From Rhabdophis nuchalis (Eukaryota > Chordata > Lepidosauria > Squamata > Natricidae): a DNA stretch of 64,000 nucleotides. Positions within the stretch are counted from its first letter, which is position 1. The number at the start of each line of letters is the position of its first letter. The notes under the pieces were generated by a model, which saw only the letters and a program-made list of their open reading frames with translations, was not told the DNA's origin and did not search any database. Both the position numbers and the translations under genes were made by a program. This document shows, one piece after another, positions 30,370 through 44,200 of this stretch. The DNA is taken from NCBI GenBank assembly GCA_039707465.1, contig CM077658.1, positions 14,948,074 to 15,012,073 on the forward strand, given 5' to 3'.

Positions 30370-32450
30370 CTGGGTGTACACACACACACACATATCTGCA
30401 CACCTGGGGGTATGTACACACACACACACACACACACATATTTGCATTTTGAGCTGTTGCTCTGAAAAATTATATTATTATATATACAAAGGTTTTAAGT
30501 AGAAGAATATCACATTATGCTCGAATACAGATGTTCTCAACCTTCTCATGGCTTTTGCAGCCCTATTTACTTCTGGGCTCACCCACTCAGTTTTTATTTA
30601 TGTGCCACTTTTCCATAATAGACTATCTATAGGTATTATAGGTATATTGTTTTGCCAATTCCTTTAATTTCCCAGCTTTGCCTGCTTCCCTAAGATTTTC
30701 TGTTCTCCCACTAACATACAACCAGGCCTGATCCTGCTTAGTTTTAAAAAACAGTCAGTCTTACTTAGATGTTACCATCCTTCCAGATCCTGGAATTATT
30801 AAAACACAGCACATTTAAAAATGTTTCCTTTTCAAAAGTTAAGTGATTTTTTTTTTTTAAGAAAACAAGTGAGTAATCAAAAATAAGGCATGTTTGCAGA
30901 TTTTGTCATCCTTTTAATGCCATCTCACAGATGTTTTTCCTTTTTGTTTCTATTCTGGGCATTGAGTTGCTTGTCAAAAGCACAGGAGAATCATCACAAA
31001 CACACGCACGCACGCACACGCACGCACACACAAAAGAGGACAAAAGTAAAAGGAATCTCCCTGACTCACTCACATTCCTTTTGCTGAATAAGTTGGATAT
31101 GTCCAAGGTATCTGCCTAACCTTTGAAGCTTTCGTCATTTGAATGAATTGTATATATTTATTAATTTACATCACACACCCTCTCTGGAACTGATTAAACA
31201 TCCCATCTCAATACACGTTTAATTTTGGGTGCATTTGATCAGAACATTTATTGGGCATTGAAATTCTTTGTTGTTATTGGTTTTATCCTTGTTTCTCTTC
31301 CCATGTGGGTTTAATGCAATTATTCAATGTGGAGGAAGAAATATTATATGTACAATAGTTACAGAAATGATCTCCAAGTGTTTCAAAAGGGATCGGTTGC
31401 ACGTGAGAGGGAGGACATCTAATAAAAATACAATTCCATATTTTAAGTTACAAAGGGATCGATATTTTTATTCCAGAAAGTAAAACCAGTTGTTCGAAAA
31501 ATATCACTTGACTTTATAGGCAGAAGACACTTCTTATCCATAAAACAGGCTTTCCCATTGACATGTATCATGTATTGACTTCTGACAAGAAAAACAAGCT
31601 GGGTGTTGATAGATTGTTTTGTTGACAATTAACATTATGCTCAAGATATAATTGTCTAATTTAAATCCGTATTACATATTCCAAAACAAGGCCAGTCCTT
31701 GGGAGAAGCTTCAGCGTGGACTTGAAAGTTTAAAGATACTCTTTTTCTGGGAAACACCTAACATAGAAAGAACTTTTCACTTTGCCCTGTATTTCAGGGA
31801 ACAATTCATTTTACCACCTTGAACATAGCCGTCTTGAAGTTTCGATCATCACATTCCAAACCTGCCTCTCCACATATTTGCTTTGTGGTTATAAAACCAT
31901 TCATCAACTTATTTTTACTTTTACAGTATCAGACGTCTATCGGTGAGCAATGCCCAAGAATTGGCAACTTCCCTGAATGCCATAGAAATGGTGTGGGAGG
32001 GGGGGGGGAGAAACTATTGTGATTTGTACCAAATCTTTCTGGTTCTTGAAAGAAAAGGCACTGAAGAATTATTCCCCAAGGAGAGAAAACCCTCCTACCC
32101 ACACCCACCCCTCGGAGGCCAAAAGAGAAACAAGAGGAAGAAAGAAAGAAAAAGAAGAAGAGAAAGAACATTCCTCTCCAGAACCAAAGACCAAAAAAGA
32201 TGCTGAAAGACTCGAGGGACAAAAAAATAAGATTCCACCGAGACACAGTTTCTTGGCAACCAAATCCTTTTTCTGCAGGGACACGGGAAAGATGGCGCAG
32301 CATTAAAGCAAAGGCAATGTGTGGGTTTTTTTTTTAAGTTGCATATTTCTACTCCATTATTTATCCTAAACAAACGCAAACTGACAAAAACCAATTGGGT
32401 AAGGAAACTTAATGCTGTGGCTTAAGAACAACAAAGACCCACTTTTAAAT
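30370..32450. other. Spacer between GPATCH1 and RHPN2, CA runs only
   Basis: CA repeats occur at 30378-30390, 30415-30438 and 31000-31030, and a purine-rich stretch at 32125-32175. I recognise no gene or named repeat in the rest. Confidence 0.5.
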
Positions 32451-32457
32451 GTATTTT

Positions 32458-32870
32458 TGTTGTGGCCAGCAGCCAGCAGTGCTGGACAGTAAGGAGGTTG
32501 GGGAGGAACCTGGGCCAATCCTGGAGTCTGGGGAAGGCTCAGAGGAGGGCTCTGTGTCGGAGGCAGAGAGGGGGCCAGAGCCGTATGCCAGTTAGCAGCT
32601 GCCTTCAGAGTTAGATATCAGTGAGGCAGACAAACAGCTGGAGCCTGTTCCCAGTGTGTGCATATACACAGAGTGGCCAGACGAAGGGAACAGCTAAAGA
32701 ACAGGGGTCAACTTGGAGGTAAGGCCACAGGTGGATGATGAATGGCCCCTCCCAGTGGAAATAAAAGAGGAGCGAAAGGGGAGTGGAGTTTGCAGGAGAT
32801 AATTAGTTTGCTTCATTGGTTCGTGACTCTCTGAGACTCCTTGCCAGGTTTTGCAGATATCGGCCTGTCA
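32458..32870 (+). mobile_element. LTR copy, 3'-truncated
   Basis: It starts TGTTGTGGCC and follows the 16013 LTR for about 410 bases, including the TATA-like AAATAAAAGAGG. It stops before the LTR 3' part. Confidence 0.75.
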
Positions 32871-32999
32871 ATCTGGGGCAGCTTGTCCTTTGACCAGGAG
32901 CCTGGGGATGGAGATGGGTGGGAGAAATGTGTCTCCAGTTTGGGTTGACCCCACCACTCTTAATTTCAGGTTGCTTCTCTCCTTGATGGATAGAAACGA

Positions 33000-33215
33000 A
33001 CGAAGGAGAGAAGCAACCTGGAATTAAGGAGACACTTTGGCACAGTGAGGTCAATTAACCAGTGGAACAGCTGGCCACTAGAAGTTGTGGGTGCTCCATC
33101 ACTGGAGGTCTTTAAGAAGAGACTGGACAGCCACTTGTCTGAAATAATACAGGGTCTCCTGATGGAGCAGGGGGTTGGACTAGAAGACCTCCAAAGCCCC
33201 TTCCACTAAATGTCT
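33000..33215 (+). mobile_element. CR1 LINE 3' end, sense
   Basis: It contains GAGAAGCAACCTGGAATTAA and ends with GGTTGGACTAGAAGACCTCC. It abuts the RHPN2 CpG region. Confidence 0.8.
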
Positions 33216-33299
33216 ATGGAGATTCTCAGTCGTCCAGGTCATGTTTCTTTTTTCAAGAGGCACCTGGACTTCCTTCCAGCTCTAGTCTGATTCTGATTC

Positions 33300-33720
33300 T
33301 TTGCACAGCCGCTGCTGGGATGAACCGCGGCCCGAATCCACAAGGCACCAGCCCAAGGAAGCGCTTCCTCCTCCTCCTCCTCCTCCTCTTTCTCAACCCC
33401 TCCCCGCGGGTTTCCCAGGTAGAAGGGGAGGAGCGAAGCGCAACGGGGAGCGGAGCCCGCAGAGGAGCGAGAGCGCAGTTGGTGCTGCGCCCGGGCGCTC
33501 AAGCGAGGCGAAGGCTGACTGCTGAGTTGGCCACGGAGGCAGGCGGGCGACCCCAGACCCGGATCCCCCCCAACCAGCCGCTGGAGATGACGGAGACGCT
33601 GCTGCCCACCGGCTGTCCGGCCGCGGACCAGAGAGGCTCCTGCTATTTTCGCAAGGTGAGCGCAGCGCAGGGCAGGGCAGGGGTCCCTCCAGGCGCGGGA
33701 GCCCCTTCCTCTCTAGGGGT
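33300..33720 (+). promoter_or_regulatory. RHPN2: CpG-rich RHPN2 promoter, first exon and 5' leader
   Basis: Dense CpG and GC-rich sequence surrounds the RHPN2 start codon at 33587 and continues into intron 1. A short (CTC)n run lies at about 33366-33392. The transcription start is not determinable from sequence; it is likely within 33300-33580. Confidence 0.6.
33587..33655 (+). CDS. RHPN2: RHPN2 coding exon 1
   Basis: This exon has 69 bases encoding [20 protein letters not shown] and FRK. The donor is GTGAGC, phase 0. The start agrees with the human MTD-like N-terminus. Confidence 0.93.
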
Positions 33721-36700
33721 CTACCGACTCTGGGCGAGGTTTCCCGGCAGTCGAGGTGGGGGGCTTCGCTTCCACTCCACCCCGGCCTCCGATTACTTCT
33801 CTTCTCATCTGGTCCGGTTGGCACTGGACTTTTTCTAAGCAAAGCAAAGCAAAAAATTAAAAACCAAAATCTCGCCTGCGTAACAGGCATTTTCTCCCCT
33901 TTAATCTGAAGTTGAAGGCAAAGGCGGATGAGAATTGGGGAGGGGGCTGAGTCGCTCTTTTGCCTTCCCCGGAGGGACCGACAGAGAGACGAGGCTTACC
34001 TCCGCCCCCTCCTCCTTTCCAGCCCCCTCCCTTCTTGGCGACGTGAAAAACTTCTGCGTTTGTTTGTTTTCTCCCCTTGTATAAACGGTGAAACGCGTGT
34101 AAACTCTGCCTGGTGGGTGAAAAACGAATTGGGGGAAGGGGTGGTAGCGTGGGGAGGGGGGGAGAGACCCACAGACTCCCATCCAGAAATGCCCTTGGTC
34201 CCTTGGGTATCTGCTGCCTTCTCCCCACCCCAGCTGGTGTTGCCAACTGCATGCTATGGGGTACATTTATGGATCAGAAATAGGCACACCGAAGGCCTTG
34301 GCATCTCTTTCCGGATGGTGATAATCTGGGCAGTGCGGTAGAGTGGCGTCTGGGCTGGGTAGAATTTGCTGGAAAGAACCGAGATTTCTTCTGTGTGGTG
34401 CCATGCTTGTGTCTTCTATGGGAAAGGGGCTCTAGATAGTTCTTGGCTTTCTGTGAGACCATCTTGGTTAAAGGATGCTGGGTGCATGCCTTCCTCGCCT
34501 TGATCAGGGAATTCAATGCAAAACCTGATCCTTTGATTATCAGCTCCTTGTTCGAGGTACAATATTGAATGAACTCAAAAAAAAATCTGTACTGAATGAA
34601 CTCAGAACTGATTAATTCTGCAACCCAACAATGAACGTAGCCGGTTTATTCTCGGGCCACAGTTCGTATTTTATTAAACTCTGCTGGGAACCTAGGGATG
34701 GGGGCTGGGGGAAGCCTGGCCTTACTTTATGTTGTTTTACTCAAACTAGATTTGATCAGAAACACATACTACCTATGTGTTGAATCTATAAGGGATGATC
34801 TACGATTGTGTTTCCCAATTACTGTTTGGTTAATATCTACCAAAGGGAAAGAGATTGTTTGTTGTTAGTCGTGAAATCAAGTCATGTCCGACCCATCACA
34901 ACCACATGGACAACATTCCTCTAAGCCTTCCTGTCCTCTACCATCCTCTGGAGTCCATTTAAGCTCATGCTGATTGCTTCAGTGACTCCATCCAGCCACC
35001 TCATTCTCTGCCGTCCCCTTCTTCTTCTTTTGCCCTCCATCTTTCCCAGCATGAGGCTCTTCTCCAGGGAGTCCTTCCTTCTCATTAGGTGGCCAAAGTT
35101 CCCTTAATTAAGTCCCTTAATGTCTGCTGAGGTAAAATTGGTGCTTTGATGTCCAATGAACCTGTGGTTGCAGGTGACAAAGGCCAGCATAAAGTAGACA
35201 AACCATTCCATTTACTGAAATTGGATTGATAATTTATTTGTCAAATAATGTTCAGTGAGCCTGATATAAGATGAATCATTTTTGGAAAAATTAAATTCTG
35301 GGCAACTTTTGAAGGGGTTTCTGAGGCTGCAGTTGCAGATTTGGGTTAATATCTGTTGGTGGGTCTCAAGCTGGCACCTCCACGTTACAACAGAAATAAC
35401 TCCTTCCTTAAGATGTACATGTGCCTTTGGAAATCATGCCGCCAGAATTAAATGGAATACCCTTGGTTTGAAGTGGGTGCCTTCACACTTCTAAATGTCT
35501 GTTATGTGAATAAACAAACAGATAAACAACAACAACAAAACAGATTGTCTAATGCTCTCAAAATGTCCAGGATACAAAACTTCTTTATAAAACTTATAAC
35601 TTCCATTCTGTAAAATCCTATTTTTTAAAGCAAGGAAGTGTTCATTATAGCAGTTAGTAGGTGCAACTTAATTACTAGCATTGCATGCTCATTTAATACA
35701 TAACCAGCACATCTGCTACATCTGTGTAAGTGGTAGAAATAACCACTTGTCTAAATGGAGCAGTATGATGCATTTTTCCTGTTCTGCTGAAGCCTTTTCT
35801 GTTCTTGGTGGTGCCATATATTTAACATTCCTTCAGAAGCATCTTCTGCTTCCTACGTTTTATATATGTACTTCCAGATAAGAACCGCAGACCTTTTAAA
35901 AATTGTAATCCCTCGCAAACAATTGACTTCACCGGATTTCCCAAAGATAGGTGAACTTTCTGTTCCTTTGGCTTCCTATCAGCTGGACTAAATCAGTCAC
36001 TGATAACTGCAATGTTCAAGCCAAACCCAGTGGATTGTTGCACTAACTAAAATTAGGCAGAGCTTTAGAGCGAGTTGTTTGACAAACTCAGGTATTGCAG
36101 TACAGCCTGTCCTTGGGTACATGCATTCTACAAAAACAAGTTTTTTTAAAATATATATATATATAAATAATAAAAGTTGATTTACCAAGGATGATGAATA
36201 TACATTTCCATGATTGGATCCTGCAAAAAGTTTATTTGTCGAAGAAGCCACTTTAGCTGGGCTTGTTTTTTATATTTCCTATTTCTGGACTGCCCAGTGT
36301 GCAGCACGGTACCGAAATATAAAACAGTATATGTGAATTAAAAGGTTAAAAATTTAAATTTTGAAAGATTATAGGATTATAAACAAGTGTAATGAACGTT
36401 CTGAGTCGTAAACCAAATAAGATATATCAAGGCTTAATGAGTTATGAGAAATCATTTGTTAATCCCTCTGTGTGTGTGTGTGTGTGTCTGTCTGTCTCTG
36501 TGTGTGTGCCTCTCTGTCTTTCTATGTGTGTGTGTCTCTCTTTCTCTGTCTTTCTGTGTGTCTCTGTGTCTCTGTGTGTGTGTGTCTCTCTCTCTCTCTG
36601 TCTCCCCCATTCCTTACATTTACTCTTATAATGATGGGTTATCAAAGCTACTGGTAGATCACAAACTTCAGGTTGAAACTCACATAGATGAAGCTCAACT

Positions 36701-39700
36701 TCTAATGATAGAAGGGCTGTTGTTTTCTTCAGAGTGGTATGGAAGTATTTCCTTCAGCTACAAAACGCTAATGAAAGGTTGATGTTCTTCCTTAATGAAA
36801 GGAAATAGTGGTTTTTTAAAGAAAGCAATACATGGAGTCTTGTTGGCCTTATGAGGACCAACCAAAACGACATTTAAGGATGTGCAACCGTTCTAAACAA
36901 CTGCTAAGCATGTTTTTGTCCCATCTTGGTTAACCCAAATTAAGTTTTGCCCAATTATTGATTCTTCTGATGATGGATTTCTCCCCTTTATGGATCAAGG
37001 CAACAGTCACTGTTTTGTTTTAAGCTTTTGGGATTGTTGGTGAGTTTGCTTCTTCTTCTTCTTCTTCTTCTTCTTCTTCTTCTTCTTCTTCTTCTTCTTC
37101 TTCTTCTTCTTCTTCTTCTTCTTCTTCTTCTTCTTCTTCTTCTTCTTCTTCTTCTTCTTCTCCTTCTTCTCCTTCTTCTTCTTCTTCTTCTTCTCCTCCT
37201 CCTCCTCCTCCTCCTCCTCCTCCTCCTCCTCCTCCTCTCAAAAGGAAGGAAATCTAATAAGGCATGTCAGATCTGCGCTCTCCATTTTCCGCCAGCTAGG
37301 AATGTGACAAGAGAGGAGTTAGCCTCAGGTGAGAGCTTACAAGTTGGCAACGTTTCTGCCTGTGTATTAGATTACCAGGTTAAATTTAGGGCACTTCTAA
37401 CAGCAACATTGTCAGGGTTGGCAGCTCATTTGAGAGCGCCTGGCACCCACAGGTTTCGACTTCCATCGGAAAGTTGTGCAAATATTAGTGAGAGTATCTT
37501 TCGCCTTCTTTCTCTCTCAAGTAAATATACATGCATGCCTGGTTAAACTCTCCACCCAGTTATGATGATTGGGTGAAGTAAAAGTTTAGCCTTAAATAAT
37601 TCAAGAAAGTGGAGAGTTTTAAATAGTGTAACCAATGTACAGATGGCCTATATGTCCGCTGTGGTTCTGGATTGATGTTTTTTTCGCTAACAAGGGTGGT
37701 TTGTAGCATTGCATTTCGTAGCCAACAGTCCAAAAAGCTGGGAGTCCAGCTGTTTTGAGGGCAGAAAAGCTGATTTCCACATGAAGAATCTTGAGTACAG
37801 TCTTCTGGACCTGATATTTATACAAGTGGTCCTTGACTTAGCACCACAATCAAGCCCAAAATTTCTGCTGCTAAGTGAGAGAGTTAAATGAGTTTTGCCA
37901 GCATTTTGCGATTTTTCTTGCCATAGTCATTTAGTTAATCAATGCAGTTGTTAAATGAATGCGGGTAGCCCATTGAGTTTGGTTGTCAAGAAGGTCTCCA
38001 AAGGAGATCAAATGGCTTTAGGACAGTGGTCATGTAGACGATAGGGATACTGCAACAGTCATAAGTGTGAAAATCTGTCATAAGTCACTTTTTTTTCAGT
38101 GCCATTAGAACTTTTAATGGTCTTTACTTACTTTACTTTATTCAAATTTATATACCGCCCTATCTCCCTTGCGGGACTCAGGGCGGTGAACAGGCAATCA
38201 TAAAACATAAAAACCTCGGGTAAAATAAATATAATAAAAACAAATTAAACAAGAACCTGTTCTAAAAAGTCCCAATAAAACCCAGTTGATAAAATAAATT
38301 TAAAAGCTACGCCAGGCCGGCCGCACGAAATAGATAAGTTTTCAGGGCCCGGCGGAAGAGGTGCAAGTCCGTGGTTGTGTGCAGGTCGGGGGGAAGATCA
38401 TTCCAGAGGGCCGGAGCTGCCACAGAGAAGGCTCTCCCCCTAGGGGTCACCAGCCGACATTGGCTAGCCAACGGGACCCTGAGGAGACCCTCTCTGTGGG
38501 AGCGGACTGGTCGATGGGAGGTATGCGGTAGGAGACTCTCTTGCAAATATTCAGCTCCCTTGCCATGGAGCGCTTTGAAGGTTGTTACTAACACCTTGAA
38601 GCGCACTCGGAAAATCACAGGCAGCCAGTGCAGCTCGCGCAGGAGAGGTGTTACATGGGAGCATCTAGAGGCCCCGAAGATCCCCCGCGCGGCCACATTC
38701 TGTACTAGCTGGAGTCTCCGGGTGCACCTCAAGGGAAGTCCCATGTAGAGAGCATTGCAGTAGTCCAGGCGGGAAATGACGAGGGCTTGAGTGACTGCAT
38801 AAGGCGTCACGATCCAGAAAGGGGCTCAGCTGGCGTATCAGGCGTACCTAAATGGACTGTTGTAAGACTTCTTGGAGAAGTCTTACAAGACGCTTCTTAC
38901 AAGAAGTGCAAGAAAGAGGTTGGAACATATAAACATATGTGGCGGAATTGTGATAGTGCACAAAAAATATGGGACACGGTGTTTAGAGAAATTAGAGCAT
39001 TGTTGAATGTAAATCTAGAGATGTCACCGAGGATTGCATCATTGTTGTTGGTGGTGTTATAAGGAAATGTAAAAACAGGATCTAAAGGAAACAAAAAAAG
39101 GATTTGATAAAGTAATATGTGTTTCCTTTTCTTTCCTTTTCGTCTTTCCTTTTTTATATCCAGTTGTATATGCACTGTTTGTATTATTTGTGTTTTTAAA
39201 AAAAAGTAAGTTGAGACTTCCTGTGTTAGAATTTGACCTGGAAAAGCATGGGTTGGACACGGCTTCTCAACTAACAACAATAAATCTTCTCCATGGAGGT
39301 TGACTAGTGGCCAGAGGGTCACATTTCTCCGATTTATTTATTTATTTATTTTATTAAATTTATATCCCGCCCTTCTCCAAGCGGACCCAGGGCGGCGCAC
39401 AGGATTGTTAAAATACATACAAAACATATAAAATTTAAAAAACTTATTCTAGTAAACCCTGTGCTAAAAACCGAATTAAAATTCCCAAATTTAAAACTGT
39501 CTAATAGTCAAAGGAGGTTACGCTAGGCCGGCTAGATGGAAGAAATGTGTCTTCAGACACTTGCGGAAGAGGCGGAGGTCGGAGATGGTGCGGAGTTCAG
39601 GGGGTAAGTCGTTCCAGAGGGCTGGCCCCGCCACAGAGAAGGCTCTTCCCCTGGGTGTCGCCAGTCAGCATTGTCCAGCCGACGGCACCCTGAGGAGGCC

Positions 39701-41156
39701 CTCTCTTTGGGAGCGTATCGGTCTGAGGGATGTATGGGGCAGGAGGCGGTCTCGCATATAACTAGGCCCTGAGCCATGGAGCACTTTAAAGATGGTCGTC
39801 AAGACCTTGAAGCGCACCCGAAAGACCACAGGAAGCCAGTGCAGCTCGCGCAGGATAGGTGTTATGTGGGAGTGTCTACGCGCTCCCGTAATCACCCGCG
39901 CGGCTGCGTTCTGGACTAGCTGCAGCTTTCGGGTGCACCTCAAGGGACGCCCCATGTAGAGAGCATTACAGTAGTCGAGTCGAGAGGTGACGAGTGCTTG
40001 AGTGACTGTGCGTAAGGCACCCCGGTCCGGTAAGGGGCGCAATTGGCGCATCAGGCGTACCTGATGGAACGCCCCCCTGGCCACGGCTGCCACGTGATCT
40101 TCCATAGACAGCCGGGAATCCAGGAGGACACCCAAATTGCGCGCCCCTCAATTGCGATGCTTCTCAATCCTCTTCCAAACTTCAGAACGTACCCCCAACA
40201 CCTCAGTTGGCCCCTCCAAGGGGAAATATAACATGCAGGAACCCATCCAGCCCTGAAGTAAAACTGTGTCTATTCCTGTTGATTTTCTGGAAGTCCCTCA
40301 AAATCTGGTTATGCCATCAAGCTTTAAGGCTCCAGGGTACCTGCAACACCTCAGTTGCCCTCCCTTCCATGGGGAAACATCATGACAGGCATGAACACAC
40401 CCAGCCCTGAAGTAAAGTTGCCTCTCTCTCTCTCTTGATTTTCTGGAAGTCCCTCAAAATCTGGTTATGCCATCAAGCTTCAGGGCTCCAGGATCCCCAG
40501 AAGATACTGAGGTGTCTCCATTGCTGTTAACATCTGCTCTTCTCTAGCCTTTGTGATTTTTAAATGTTTCAGTAATCACTTTTTTATTGGTAGCATCTGC
40601 TCTTCTCTCTTAGCCTTTGTGATTTTTAAATGTTTCAATAATCGTTTTTTTTAAAACGTGTTAATTGTTTTATAGTCTTGTCTGGGCGCACCCCGCCCAG
40701 AGTCACTTTTCTGTCAGATGGGTGGCCCTGTATGGTTCATGAATAAATAAATATACTTAAGGCTGATTGACGCAGAGGCAGGTTTCCAGTGGTGCAAAGT
40801 TTAAATTCACCTTATCGTTCGTACTCCCGTTCGTGAAGCAGATCGCTGAGGCATTAGTCACGCTCCTGTGACAGGGCTGGGAGAGCATGTTAGCCAAATG
40901 GGCCAGAAAATGCTACAGGTTGTTCACTTGGTGATTAAGAGCCCAGCCCTGAGTTTACTGTAAGATGGGAAACAGAAAGATTGGCAAACAGAAGGGCAGT
41001 AGAAGTATTTATAGCCCATTGTTTGGCCAAACAAATGTATGCAGATGAGATAAGAAATAGCCCATCCCTTCAGGGCACCCTTACCTCTTATTCTTTTTTT
41101 GACATTCTTATTTCTCTCTTAGTAAAGTTATCTGATTCTATTGATGAGCTATCTGC

Positions 41157-41207
<51 letters not shown>

Positions 41208-44200
41208 TTTCTTTCTTTCTTTCTTTCTTTCTTTTTTTCTTTCTTTCTTTCTTGTCTCTCCCTCTTTCTCTTTCCTCCCTCCCTTCCTTTTTCTTCCTTC
41301 CTTCCTTCTTCCTTTCTTTCTTTCTCTCTCTATCCTTCTTTCTCTTTATTTATTTCTTGCTTGCTTGCTTGCTTGCCTGCCTGCCTGCCTGCCTGCATGT
41401 ATGGATGGGTCTTAGAACCATATCATTGCAAGAGCCAGTGGAGTGGAGTGGAGTGGAGTGGGGTAGGATAGGGTAGGGTAGGGTAGAGTGGAATAGGAAT
41501 AGGAATAGGAACGAAACAGAATTCTTTATTGGCCAAGTGTGATTGGACACACAAGGAATTTGTCTGTGGTGCAGATGTTCTCAGCGTACATAAAGAAAAA
41601 TAAAATAGAATACTTTCATCAAGAATCATAAGATACAACATTTAGTGATAGTCATAGGTTACTAATAACATTTAGTGATAGTCATAGGTTACTAATAAGC
41701 AGTCAAATGATACTAGGAAACAAATAAAACAATATAAATCATAAAGATACAAGCAACATGGTTATAGTCATAAGTGGAAAGAGATAAATACTAGGGAAGA
41801 GATAGGTAGTAGGAAGGAAGAGAAGAAGAATAGTAATACAGTATAATTTGACAGTGTTGTGGGGATTAGTTGTTTAGCAGAGTGATGGCATTCAGGAAAA
41901 AACTGTCCTTTGGTTAATTGTTCTGGTGTGCAGTGCCCTATAGCGTCCAATTTATGTCAAGGATGTGAGGGGTCTGTAAATATTTTCACAGCCCTCTTTT
42001 TGACTCGTGCAGTAAAAAGCTGTTTCTCCATTTCTTACCCAGAGAAATATTCTGCCTTTTCAATATTTCCTAGCATATTTCATTCTTCTAGGAGAGCGGT
42101 GGGTCCTTTGACCATTTCTGATTTTTATTTAGATGACAGCTACTCCTTTCATTTTGGGGCAGCACGTTAGACATACACATTGTTAAAGAGCTGGGTAAAG
42201 AAGGAACTGTTTCAAGTTGGCTGCCTGAATCTTCAGGGCAGCCTTTCTCAAGCTTTTAGCAAGTTTTAAGACGGGTGGACTTCAACTCCCAGAATTCCCC
42301 AGCCATTAGTGGGGAGATGGGAGGAGCTGAGGAATTCTGGAAGTTGACCTCCATACACCTTAAAGTTGCCAACTTTGAGAAATGCTGCTTTAGGCTACAG
42401 AAGCTTCCTCTATGAATGTTTCTGTGTCAGCCTTCCCCAGATCCTGACTCAGAATTCTCATGCTGGCTGAGGAATTCTGAGAATTGAAGTCCTGCCAGCT
42501 GGAAGGCATCCAAGTTGGGGGAAAACTAATCTATTCCATATACTGTACTTGCAAGTTTTGCAGAAACCTGTATCATCTTTACGTTTTTATGAGATGGATA
42601 TAGCAGGGGTGTCCAACCTTTGCAACTTTAAGTCTGAAGGACTTCAGCTCCCAGAATTCTCCAGCCAGCTTTGCTATGTGGGTATATACATAATAAGCTT
42701 TGCTGGCTGGAGAAGTCTGGGAGCTGAAGTCCTTCAGACTTAAAGTTGCAAAGGTTGGAGACCCCTGGGATATAGGATTAGTACGGTTCACGAAGCATGA
42801 GAAATACAGTTGTCGGGCCCTGCCGACTGTCCTATCCCATTTTTCCTCCCCAAACTCTGCTCTTTGGAGAAAGTCCTGTTCTGCTCTACTAAGTTCCCAA
42901 GTTGATATAAACATAGGTTGGATTCAGCTACCAACGCACTCTTAAATAATAAAGTGGTTCCTTTGGTTTTTGGCTCAGCTTTGCCAATCCAGCCTATTGA
43001 TCCAAAGCTGGGGTTAGCATAATGACAGACCAGTGAATTAATAGAAGGGTGTCCATCTAATCCACTCGCTTGATTTAATTTAGGCGGGCAAGTATGTTTC
43101 TTGACAAAGAACTGCCAGAACCTTGTTTGAAGATTTTGAGCGGTGAAGTATGTAAATCCAGGGGTTTGGGAAGAACGGGAGAAATCCCCCTTTTGCAAGC
43201 AAAGATATGAATAGACGGTGTTTTCTAAGCAATTGTTTGTGTTCAGGGAAGCAATTACTGTGTCAATCGTTTGTTTGCTTTGGTGGGGAGACAGTAACAC
43301 AGAAGTCATGGAAACCACAGGGGCAAATCCACCTTCAGCTCTGCCTTATCTTGCTGTGAACTCAACGTATGCTATGCTATCTCTTGTTGGCTTATCCCTT
43401 GAAACACACAACAACAGATGAAGTGACCCACACACACACATCCCCACTTCCTGCTGGGGTCAAGCCCAAATAACCTTTTCGACAGAACAGTCAAACCTTT
43501 GGAAATGTATTTCTGTCACTCAGGAGATCTGATTTTGGAATTCAGAACTGTTTACAGAAAAAGCAATTGACATTTAACTAGCCGGAGGTATTTCCCGTCT
43601 GCTCGGTTATTGCAACAATATTCATTTTCCTCCATTGAATAATATCACAGCTGGACAGCTCTAGATGTATTTGTGTGGGTCTTATTCTGGTGTTTAACAT
43701 TTCCAATAATATATAGAGTGCACGTGGGCATAAGCAGTGGCTCAGGGGCTAAGATGCTGAGCTTGTTGATCAGAAAAGTTGGCAGTTCGGCGGTTCGAAT
43801 CCCTAGCGCCACATAATGGAGTGAACTCCTGTTACTTGTCCCAGCTTCTGCCAACCTAGCAGTTTGAAAGCATGTAAAAATGCAAGTAGAAAAATAGGGG
43901 CCACCTTTGGTGGGAAGGTAAGAGCGTTCCTTGCGCCTTCGGTGTTTAGGCATGCCAGCCACATGACCATGGAGACGTCTTTGGTCAACGCTGGCTCTTC
44001 AGCTCTGAAATGGAGATGAGCACTGCTCCCTAGAGTTTGGAACAACTAGCACATATCTATGAGGGGAACCTTTACCTTTACCTATGGAAAGAATGGTCCT
44101 CATCCTGTTTGATGATGTTACCTAGTTTGGTAATGAAACATCTGCAAGAAGACCACCAAGCTCAGAAAGAATCAAAAACCTCAATAATCTTGTTTCCCTG

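Noticed and set aside
33320..33838. A 172-codon frame across the RHPN2 first exon
   Set aside because: It is a different frame from the MTETLLPTG start. The long frame reflects GC-rich sequence and reads into intron 1.
37020..37546. Poly-leucine (plus) and poly-glutamate (minus) frames
   Set aside because: Translation of the CTT/CTC tract; no flanking coding signal or conserved residues.
38307..40135. 167- and 156-codon frames with reverse-transcriptase motifs as host genes
   Set aside because: They are C-terminal remnants of L2-type LINEs with the matching 3' UTR, repeated at many sites in the window.
43726..44085. A tRNA gene, because A and B boxes are present
   Set aside because: The head does not close into a full cloverleaf that I can see, and it continues into a SINE body repeated elsewhere.
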